Below, in pieces: positions 1 through 5,445 of a stretch of 6,491 nucleotides of DNA. The stretch spans positions 1 to 6,491 of the forward strand of contig JAUWNP010000234.1 in the NCBI GenBank assembly GCA_030612585.1, read 5' to 3'. Made by a program: the position numbers and the translations under genes. The DNA comes from Anaerolineae bacterium. GTDB taxonomy: Bacteria > Chloroflexota > Anaerolineae > B4-G1. The notes under the pieces are model-generated. The model ran no database searches. It saw only the letters and a list, made by a program, of their open reading frames with translations, and was not told where the DNA came from. Position 1 is the stretch's first letter. Each line of letters opens with the position of its first letter.

Positions 1-30
1 ATCTGGTTTCAAATATCACACGCTGCGCCG

Positions 31-58
31 ATTATACCGCCCTATGGCCGGTTGTCAA
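31..58 (-). promoter_or_regulatory. Consensus sigma-70-type promoter reading left
   Basis: Read on the minus strand, 58-53 is TTGACA and 36-31 is TATAAT, separated by 16 bp. Both hexamers match the housekeeping consensus exactly, and the spacer is within the accepted range. Transcription would start near position 24 and leave the window at its left edge, so the gene it serves is not visible. It lies back to back with the rightward promoter at 66-94. A perfect double hexamer is rare by chance in GC-rich DNA, but no transcript evidence is available. Confidence 0.7.
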
Positions 59-65
59 CGAAGGA

Positions 66-94
66 TTGTCGCCTCATCCGGCTTGTGTTATAAT
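66..94 (+). promoter_or_regulatory. Promoter of tadA, likely leaderless
   Basis: TTGTCG at 66-71 (4 of 6 consensus bases) and a perfect TATAAT at 89-94 are separated by 17 bp. The expected start site is 6 to 8 nt past the -10 box, at 100-102, and the in-frame GTG of tadA is at 101. The message would therefore have no or almost no 5' leader, and indeed no Shine-Dalgarno precedes that GTG. This promoter may drive the whole tadA-hicB-hicA-tRNA unit. Confidence 0.65.
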
Positions 95-100
95 ATCACT

Positions 101-604
101 GTGGACGACGCAGCCTGGATGCGCGAGGCACTGGCCGAGGCAGAGCAGGCGCTGGCCCACGGCGACGTGCCCGTCGGTGCAGTGGCAATACGCAGGGGGA
201 CCATCATCGGGCGGGGGCACAACCGCAAGGAAGCCGACGGAGACCCAACCTCCCACGCGGAGATGATCGCGCTCCGGGAGGCAGCCTGCGCGTTGGGCGG
301 CTGGCGACTGGTGGGCGTGACGCTCTACTGCACGCTAGAACCCTGCCCAATGTGCGCCGGCGCGATGATAGCAGCCCGGCTGCCCCGGCTAGTGTATGGA
401 GCCGATGACCCTAAGATGGGCGCGGCAGGATCGCTAGTCGAACTTCTGCGCGACCCGCGCTTCAACCACCAGGTAAGCGTCACGCGCGGCGTGCTGGCAG
501 ACGAGGCGCAGGCGTTGCTAGAGCGGTTTTTCGCCGGGCTGCGGGATAGTCAGCCCACTGCAAGTTCAGTGGGACTAGGACGCAAGAAACGACCCTGCGA
601 GTGA
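101..604 (+). CDS. tadA: tRNA-specific adenosine deaminase TadA
   Basis: Zinc-dependent cytidine-deaminase-fold enzyme. The family converts adenosine 34 to inosine in the anticodon of tRNA-Arg(ACG), so that one tRNA reads CGU, CGC and CGA codons; it acts in the cytoplasm. Counting from GTG 101 (167 residues, normal for the family), the zinc and catalytic residues are His52 and Glu54 in the HAE motif and Cys82 and Cys85 in PCPMC. The family-typical GAAGS stretch and a late RFNH motif follow. The open frame extends upstream to an ATG at 44, but that would place the promoter inside the gene and add 19 residues unlike the family, so GTG 101 is preferred; ATG 119 is an alternative. The last 20 or so residues (a basic Ser/Gly-rich tail) lie beyond the conserved fold. 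hicB starts 6 nt after its stop. Confidence 0.93.
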   Translation: MDDAAWMREALAEAEQALAHGDVPVGAVAIRRGTIIGRGHNRKEADGDPTSHAEMIALREAACALGGWRLVGVTLYCTLEPCPMCAGAMIAARLPRLVYGADDPKMGAAGSLVELLRDPRFNHQVSVTRGVLADEAQALLERFFAGLRDSQPTASSVGLGRKKRPCE

Positions 605-610
605 GATAAG

Positions 611-856
611 ATGAGACTACATTCCATTCGTCTGTACCTGGATCCAGATCCCAGCGGTGTTTACACAGTTACCAGTCCCGACGTGCCTGGTCTGGTAACC
701 GAGGGGCGCACGCCGGGCGAGATTTTGAGCAACGTCCAGGAGGCGTTAGATGCGCTAATGGATGCCTGGGGAGAGTTGGGGATAGACGTTCCCCCAGCCC
801 TGCGTCCCGTGCTGGCCGACCGCCCCCAGACGGTTGAGATGCTAGTGGCTGCCTGA
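611..856 (+). CDS. hicB: HicB-family antitoxin (short form)
   Basis: An 81-residue protein of the HicB/UPF0150 type, the antitoxin of a type II toxin-antitoxin pair. It shows the partly degraded RNase-H-like fold of the family: a beta hairpin around SGVYTVTSPDVPGL (residues 15-28), the small-residue turn TEGRTPGEI and a helix NVQEALDALMDAW. It binds and blocks HicA. No ribbon-helix-helix or helix-turn-helix segment is visible after the core, so it resembles the short HicB forms and may not autoregulate by itself. It begins 6 nt after tadA with no clear Shine-Dalgarno and shares one base with hicA (TGATG), which implies translational coupling and antitoxin-first order. No promoter of its own was found, so expression may depend on the tadA promoter. 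Confidence 0.85.
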   Translation: MRLHSIRLYLDPDPSGVYTVTSPDVPGLVTEGRTPGEILSNVQEALDALMDAWGELGIDVPPALRPVLADRPQTVEMLVAA

Positions 857-1068
857 TGCGGTACCGTGAAATTGCCAAGAGGCTGCGCCGGCTCGGATGC
901 CGAGAACTCCGCGGGGGGAAGGGTAGCCATCGCATCTGGCACAACCCAGATACAGGGAAAGTGACTGCTATCCCGGACTGGGGTTCCAAGGATCTGGTGC
1001 CCGGCACTGGGCGGGCTATCATCCGCGAGTTGGGCATCAGCCGGGCCGAGTTTGGTCCAGTCAAGTAG
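856..1068 (+). CDS. hicA: HicA-family mRNA interferase toxin
   Basis: A 70-residue HicA/YcfA-type toxin with a double-stranded-RNA-binding-like fold. The family cleaves mRNA (and tmRNA) independently of ribosomes and slows growth when not held by HicB. The usual layout is present: an N-terminal helix with KRLRRLGC, then the catalytic-region motif GGKGSHRIW containing His25, then the strand-turn segment GKVTAIPDWGSKDLVPGTGRAIIRELGI, which in the family carries the conserved P-x-H/W and G-T-x-x-x-I-x-x positions. Length is normal and the catalytic His is kept, so the toxin looks intact. Its ATG overlaps the hicB stop by one base. Its stop lies 10 nt before the tRNA-Ser, so the 3' end of the toxin mRNA may be set by RNase P cleavage. 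Confidence 0.86.
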   Translation: MRYREIAKRLRRLGCRELRGGKGSHRIWHNPDTGKVTAIPDWGSKDLVPGTGRAIIRELGISRAEFGPVK

Positions 1069-1078
1069 TTTCTGTTTT

Positions 1079-1166
1079 GGAAGGGTGCCGGAGTGGACGA
1101 TCGGGACGGTCTCGAAAACCGTTGTGGTCCTTGTGGCCACCGTGGGTTCGAATCCCACCCCTTCCG
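1079..1166 (+). tRNA. tRNA-Ser (anticodon CGA)
   Basis: A complete class II cloverleaf of 88 nt. The acceptor stem GGAAGGG (1079-1085) pairs perfectly with CCCTTCC (1159-1165). The D stem is 1088-1090 with 1102-1104. The anticodon stem ACGGT (1106-1110) pairs with ACCGT (1118-1122) around loop CTCGAAA, placing anticodon CGA at 1113-1115, which reads UCG. A long variable arm with about a 6-bp stem lies at 1124-1140, as serine tRNAs require. The T arm is GTGGG/CCCAC with loop TTCGAAT (1142-1158). The discriminator base is G at 1166, as in serine tRNAs. The next bases are CCT, so the terminal CCA is not encoded and must be added afterwards. Confidence 0.97.
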
Positions 1167-1171
1167 CCTGA

Positions 1172-1200
1172 AAGGGCCCTTGCATAGCGCAAGGGCCTTT
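1172..1200 (+). terminator. Hairpin between convergent units, possible two-way terminator
   Basis: Arms 1172-1183 and 1189-1200 form a 12-bp stem with one G-T wobble around a 5-nt loop (1184-1188); the core GCCCTTGC/GCAAGGGC is perfect. It lies 5 nt after the tRNA-Ser and, in the other direction, 19 nt after the stop of the zinc-protein gene, so it could end transcription from both sides. The U-rich tail is short on either strand (TTTAGTTAT on plus, CTTTC on minus), so termination may be inefficient. Confidence 0.6.
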
Positions 1201-1219
1201 AGTTATGAGCAGCCCAGGA

Positions 1220-3058
1220 TCAACGCTGGAAATTGGCCCGCGCTGCCGCCAGCGTTTCTTCGTCCCGCCACTCCCCCCGCAGCACCAGGCGCGGCATCTG
1301 GCGCGGTGCGCCACGGACAACAGCGTGGCGGAACACACGCCGGGCGGAGATGCCGTACTCCCGCCGCAGGTACTCAATCTGCTCCTCAATCTGCGCCTCG
1401 ATGCCGGATACGTCCGCCGGCTCCAGCAATGTTCCATCCACCGGGCAGTACCATCCCTTCTCACAGTGGCACGTGATTACGATGCCCTCGTCGGTCAACT
1501 CCCAGGAGCGCACAGCGATCTGCTTCTGCCCTTTCGTCAGCACGAAGGCGTCCACTACGGGTGCATGAGGCTCAATGTACACCTCGATTTTGTAGGGAGT
1601 GAGTGTGCGAGGCTTCTTCTTGACGGGACGGCGGGCTCTGCGAGTAGGACGTGCAGCCGTCTTGCGCCTCATATCTCCGCTTCGAGGAGGGGCTGGGGGA
1701 GAGGTGGGCTTTTCTTCCGCCTTTTCGACGGGAGGCGGAGGTGGGGCTGGTTTGGGGGGCTCAGGCAGTGGCAGTTTGGCCGGCTGACCATCGGCGGCGT
1801 GACACAGCCCCACGTGCTCGCGGCAAGTGGCTCGCCCACAGGCCTTGCAGCGATTCAGACTGTGCATACACACCGGGCGGTCGCACACCACACAATGGCT
1901 CATCTGGTCGGTGCACAGACGGCAGTAGACACGCTTGCAGTCCACGCACTGCTCCAGCAGCAGACAATCCTCGTGCGCCAGATGCCCGCCACTACACAGA
2001 ACCAGCCGCGTCGCCGGTCGCCCGCACACATCGCAGGTCAATGGCTCGACACGACGCAACAGCGGGTCCCAGACGACAGTACGTTCCACCCTCACCGTGC
2101 GGTTCCCGACGCGCACGGGGAGGAGAATCTTGGGCTGGGCGATGACCTGAAGATTGATCAGTTCCAGTTCCACGCGCAGGCGATACTTGGCCTCGACGTC
2201 GGCCAGTTTGGCCTCCCGCTCAACCTGCGCAGCGGCCAATTTGTCCTCCAGCGAGGCACGGCGGGTCTCATCGCTGGAGCGCTTGATGCGGCGCTGCAGG
2301 TCGCGGGCGATGTCGTCGTAATACCCGGTGAGACGGGCCTGGTCAAGCTCCAGGTAGCGGGCGGCACGGCGGCTCAGTGTCTCCAGCGGCGCGGCCAGTT
2401 CGTCCAGCGCGGCGCGAGTGGCCCGCTCCAACAATCCCTCCAGCACCAGACGGCTCAACGACTCATTATCATATCCCGATCCCGGCAGCCAACGCACCGG
2501 CGCGGTGATGAGGTGACCGAAAGCCGATTCCTCCTCCAGCCGCGCCAGTTGCTCGATGTGTGCCAGTTCAGGAACAGCAAAGCCAGCCTGCGCGTCCATC
2601 ACGACCGAGACCAGCCGCTCGCGCTTCTCGTCGGTGATCAGCGCAGCCTTGAAGTTGAAGCGCACGTAGTGACAGAGTGCCGCCGTCTCGCTCTTACGCT
2701 CCGCTTCGGACAGGCGAGCGTTGGGGAAGGTCAGCGACTGGCGAGCCAACGTGAGTAGCCCGCGCTTATCGAGCCGCACATCGTTGACGTAAACCTGCAC
2801 ACAGGCGGGCTCGGCGCGGACCTCCTCCATCAGCGTGTCCACCAGCGGATGGCCGTAGCCCACGATGGTGACGTCTTCCTCATCAGTCACATCCGCCGGG
2901 GCTTCGTCGGCGAAAGCCAGACGCTGATAGGCGGACACGTCCCAGCGACGGGCCACCTCCTCAGGCAGAAGCGCCTCGTAGATACCGTAGGCCGGTGGCT
3001 CGACGATGCCGCTGGCCTGGCGGAAAGCGTTCAGCACGAAGTCGGCCAGTTCGCTCAT
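1220..3058 (-). CDS. Coiled-coil, Cys/His-rich zinc-binding partner of the SNF2 helicase
   Basis: A 612-residue protein that I cannot name. Residues 1-115 form an alpha/beta N-terminal domain. Residues 200-300 are a charged heptad-rich helix (a long coiled coil). Residues 342-420 hold a dense zinc-ligand block: C342/C345, C355, H359/H362, C365, C371/C374, C379/C382, C389/C392, C397/H399, C404/C407, C412/H415 and C419/H420, enough for several cross-braced RING- or B-box-like sites. Residues 425-460 are Pro-rich and 464-484 strongly basic. The C-terminal domain (487-612) has a further C530-x-C532 with C538. The ATG overlaps the stop of the helicase gene as ATGA, so the two are translationally coupled and probably act together. 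A nucleic-acid-binding or scaffold role is inferred from zinc sites, basic patch and context. The N-terminus loosely recalls YqhG, encoded beside the Bacillus SNF2 protein YqhH, but this is a weak impression. Part of the linker is repeat-derived (1671-1708). Confidence 0.8.
   Translation of the reverse strand: MSELADFVLNAFRQASGIVEPPAYGIYEALLPEEVARRWDVSAYQRLAFADEAPADVTDEEDVTIVGYGHPLVDTLMEEVRAEPACVQVYVNDVRLDKRGLLTLARQSLTFPNARLSEAERKSETAALCHYVRFNFKAALITDEKRERLVSVVMDAQAGFAVPELAHIEQLARLEEESAFGHLITAPVRWLPGSGYDNESLSRLVLEGLLERATRAALDELAAPLETLSRRAARYLELDQARLTGYYDDIARDLQRRIKRSSDETRRASLEDKLAAAQVEREAKLADVEAKYRLRVELELINLQVIAQPKILLPVRVGNRTVRVERTVVWDPLLRRVEPLTCDVCGRPATRLVLCSGGHLAHEDCLLLEQCVDCKRVYCRLCTDQMSHCVVCDRPVCMHSLNRCKACGRATCREHVGLCHAADGQPAKLPLPEPPKPAPPPPPVEKAEEKPTSPPAPPRSGDMRRKTAARPTRRARRPVKKKPRTLTPYKIEVYIEPHAPVVDAFVLTKGQKQIAVRSWELTDEGIVITCHCEKGWYCPVDGTLLEPADVSGIEAQIEEQIEYLRREYGISARRVFRHAVVRGAPRQMPRLVLRGEWRDEETLAAARANFQR
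1671..1708 (+). repeat. Fragment of GC-rich dispersed repeat inside the linker of the zinc protein
   Basis: On the plus strand this stretch contains GGGGCTGGGGG followed three bases later by GGT. The same core, with the same spacing, occurs in the palindromic repeat at 3893-3930 when that is read on the minus strand. The copies thus lie in opposite orientation relative to their host genes. Here the repeat encodes the Pro/Ser-rich piece TSPPAPPRSG in the flexible linker, where an in-frame insertion would be tolerated. The palindromic arms are not well kept, so this looks like a decayed or partial copy. Confidence 0.45.
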
Positions 3059-4881
3059 TCGGCCACGAAGTCCTCCCCGAACAGCGCATCGTCGTACTCT
3101 CGGGTGCCCTGGTAGGTTTCCCGGGCCTGGGCCAGCGCATCGCCGAGTCGCTCGAAGCCGGCCGCCACTTCGTCCGGTGTGCGAGCCTGTGTCCAGATAT
3201 CCATCACAATCCCCTCGAAGTCGCGCTCTTCCTCCAGATGACCCAGGATCATGTCCATCTCGCCGATGACCAGTTCAAACATGTTCAACTTGCGGTCGAG
3301 GACCTCCAGGATGTAGTCCTCCACCGTGCCCTCGGCCGAGAAGTTGAAGATCTCCACCGGGCGGGTCTGGCCGACGCGGTGGATGCGCCCGACGCGCTGC
3401 TCGATGCGCTGCGGGTTCCAGGGCAGGTCGAAGTTGAGCATGAGGCGACAGAACTGGAGATTGCGCCCCTCGCCAGCCGCCTCGGTCGAGAGGAGCACCT
3501 GGGCACTCTGCTCAAAGCGACGGATGGCCTTGTCCTTCTCTGCCCGCGAGAGTTGGCCATGGTAGAGCACGAAATCCACCCTCATCCCGCGCAAGAGGTC
3601 CGCCAGCAACTCCAGCGTGGCCCGGAAATGGGTGAAGATGATCAGTTTCTCGCGCCCACCGGAGGCCAGTTGGGAGAACAGGAGCCGCTCCAGCGCCTTT
3701 CCCTTGGCCCAGGACTGGACGCCGCTAGCGCGGTCGGCCAGGCCCAGCAGCATCTCGCGATGGGGAGCCATCTCTGGCCGCTCGGCCAGTCTCATCAGTG
3801 TGGGACGGACGGCGGCCGGGGAACTGCCAATCTCGCGCTGGAGTGTGCGCAGAGTAAAGCGATGGACGGCCGGGAGCACTGCTTCTACTTGACCTAACCC
3901 CCCAGCCCCCTTCCCTGCGAGGGAAGGGGGAGTGCGGATGCAACTACGCACGAAGTTGCTCACGTCGTCGTAGAGCGCCCGTTCGTCGGGTCCCAGCCGC
4001 AACCGCACGGTGTGAGCGCGGCGGGGCGGGAGTTGTATCCCCACCTGCCCCCGCGCATGGCGCACCATCACGTCGGCGAGAAGTTCGCGCAACTGGCCAC
4101 GGTTCTTGGGCAGGCGCGGGTCACCCTGCACGACGAAGCGACGACGGAACTCGCGCGGCGTCTTGAGCTGACCAGGTTTGAGGATGGTGATCAGGTTGTA
4201 CAGTTCGTCCAGGCTGTTCTGCACCGGCGTCGCGGTGAGCATCAGGATGTACTTCTTCTGAAGCGCGTTGACGAACTTCCAGGAGACGCTGGCGCGGTTC
4301 TTGAGATGGTGCGCCTCATCCACGATCACCAGGTCGTAGACGATGTTCTTGATGACGCGGCGGTGCTCGCGACGGCGGGCCGTGGCCAGCGAGGCGATCA
4401 CGCGGGGGAAAGCGGCCCACGCCTGCGGCCCCAACTCGCGGAACTCCGGGTCGTAGTTGGCGACGAAGTTGGTCAGGCCAAACTTGCTCGCCAGTTCCTC
4501 CCGCCACTGCTCGACCAAGGCGGGCGGGGTGATGATGAGCACACGGTTGACCATCTGGCGCAGCAGGTACTCCTGGAGCACTAGCCCGGCCTCAATGGTC
4601 TTGCCCAGCCCGACCTCGTCGCACAAGAGACCGCGACCACGGAAGCGGCGCAGCGCGCTCTGGGCGGCCTTGATCTGGTAGTCGAAGGGAGTGAAATTGA
4701 GCGCGTCCAGGCAGACCAGTTCGTCGAATCCAGCGACGAGCGCCAGTCGCTCGGCCTGCAACTGCAGGCGGTAGGGCAGCCGGCCGGCAAAGCGCCCGGC
4801 TGCTGCGACATCTAGCACCCGCTCCGCGCCAGGTCGCAGTCGCAGCTCACAATCCGCCATTCGCAATTCGCTATTCGCCAT
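3055..4881 (-). CDS. SNF2-family DEAD/DEAH-box helicase
   Basis: A 608-residue superfamily 2 ATPase of the SNF2/RapA type, which uses ATP to translocate on double-stranded DNA and remodel bound protein. Motifs in order: a Q-like FDYQ at 66-69, Walker A DEVGLGKT (88-95), motif Ia LIITPPALVEQW, Walker B DEAH (188-191), motif III LTATP (215-219), the SNF2 block LDELYNL, then the helicase C-terminal lobe with IIFTHFR (414-420), STEAAGEGRNLQ (465-476) and motif VI QRIEQRVGRIHRVGQ (491-505). The catalytic set is intact. No accessory DNA-binding domain is seen, which may be the job of the zinc protein that follows with an ATGA overlap. The ATG lies 3 nt after the stop of the HD gene with no Shine-Dalgarno, and its first 14 residues are two 7-residue repeats encoded by a tandem array, so the true start is uncertain; GTG at 4818 (Val22) is an alternative. 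Residues about 316-331 come from an inserted repeat. Confidence 0.93.
   Translation of the reverse strand: MANSELRMADCELRLRPGAERVLDVAAAGRFAGRLPYRLQLQAERLALVAGFDELVCLDALNFTPFDYQIKAAQSALRRFRGRGLLCDEVGLGKTIEAGLVLQEYLLRQMVNRVLIITPPALVEQWREELASKFGLTNFVANYDPEFRELGPQAWAAFPRVIASLATARRREHRRVIKNIVYDLVIVDEAHHLKNRASVSWKFVNALQKKYILMLTATPVQNSLDELYNLITILKPGQLKTPREFRRRFVVQGDPRLPKNRGQLRELLADVMVRHARGQVGIQLPPRRAHTVRLRLGPDERALYDDVSNFVRSCIRTPPSLAGKGAGGLGQVEAVLPAVHRFTLRTLQREIGSSPAAVRPTLMRLAERPEMAPHREMLLGLADRASGVQSWAKGKALERLLFSQLASGGREKLIIFTHFRATLELLADLLRGMRVDFVLYHGQLSRAEKDKAIRRFEQSAQVLLSTEAAGEGRNLQFCRLMLNFDLPWNPQRIEQRVGRIHRVGQTRPVEIFNFSAEGTVEDYILEVLDRKLNMFELVIGEMDMILGHLEEERDFEGIVMDIWTQARTPDEVAAGFERLGDALAQARETYQGTREYDDALFGEDFVAE
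3893..3930 (-). repeat. Palindromic GC-rich repeat inserted in frame in the helicase gene
   Basis: The arms CCCCCTTCCCT (3906-3916) and AGGGAAGGGGG (3920-3930) are perfect complements around a 3-nt loop, preceded by the flank CCTAACCCCCCAG (3893-3905). It encodes TPPSLAGKGAGGLGQ in the helicase, low-complexity sequence placed between the last helicase-lobe-1 segment and the stretch leading to lobe 2. The reading frame stays open through it. The layout resembles short palindromic repeats scattered through several Chloroflexota and cyanobacterial genomes, from memory and not checked. Confidence 0.72.
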
Positions 4882-4885
4882 CCGC
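4837..4885 (-). repeat. Heptamer tandem array at the HD/helicase gene junction
   Basis: Read on the minus strand, seven consecutive 7-bp units of consensus GCGAATN fill 49 bp. The first five (4885 down to 4851) differ from the consensus at no more than one of the six fixed bases, and the last two are more diverged. The stop codon TAG of the HD gene (4887-4885) ends in the first base of the array, and the ATG of the helicase (4881-4879) sits in its first unit. Because 7 units of 3 nt give a 7-residue period, the helicase opens with MANSELR then MADCELR. Confidence 0.75.
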
Positions 4886-5445
4886 TATTTGAACTTCGCC
4901 AGGTGAAAGTCGGTGAAATCGGCGTGGTGGAAGATAATGGACTCTGGCCGTCGTTTGAACTTGTCGCCCTCCCAGGAGTGGGTGGCGATGACGTGCAAGA
5001 CGCTCTCAGGGATACCGTGCTTGTAGGCCAGCGCGACGCCGGTGAAGGGATGCCGCAGGTAACGATACATATCGGCAAAGACGGTCTTGCCGTCCGCTTC
5101 GCGGCGGTACTCGATCAGTTTGCCGACGTCGGCCAAGAGCGCGCCCGCCACCAGCGTATCGTGGTCAATCTGCGCCCGTTCGCCGTAAGCCTCCACCAAC
5201 ACTTGCTCCATCGCGAGGCACATCCGGCACACCGTGCGCACGTGCTCGATGAAGGTAACGTCCACGTCCTCGGCCAGCAGTGTGAAGGGAATCTCTGCTA
5301 GTGCCTCGACCGTCCAGCCGCCGAGGGTTATTCCCTCCTCCCAGACCGCCAGCGCTTTGGATCGCAGGTCGGTGTCACGGATCTCATTGAACTCCGGGAG
5401 CAGTTCCACCAGTTCTTCCTCCGACAATCTCAGGACACTGTTCAT
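4885..5445 (-). other. Probable internal translation start giving a separate HD protein
   Basis: ATG at 5445-5443 (residue 137 of the long ORF) would give a 186-residue HD protein beginning MNSVLRLSEEELVELLPEF. The boundary coincides with the end of the DUF126 domain, and 186 residues is a natural size for a stand-alone HD protein. A textbook ribosome binding site precedes it. This may be either two genes that lost the separating stop codon or one gene giving two products. Confidence 0.6.

Noticed and set aside
44..100. N-terminal extension of TadA from ATG 44
   Set aside because: It would be translated across the promoter, is not family-like, and has no ribosome binding site; GTG 101 fits better.
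661..1464. Minus-strand open frame of 267 codons
   Set aside because: It runs across hicB, hicA and the tRNA on the opposite strand, and the tRNA and HicA evidence is much stronger.
1205..2758. Long plus-strand open frame of 517 codons
   Set aside because: It lies antisense to the zinc-protein gene, overlaps no family I know, and has the composition expected of the complementary strand of GC-rich coding DNA.
2995..3897. Plus-strand open frame of 300 codons
   Set aside because: Antisense to the well-supported SNF2 helicase, whose motifs are unambiguous; no recognisable domain.
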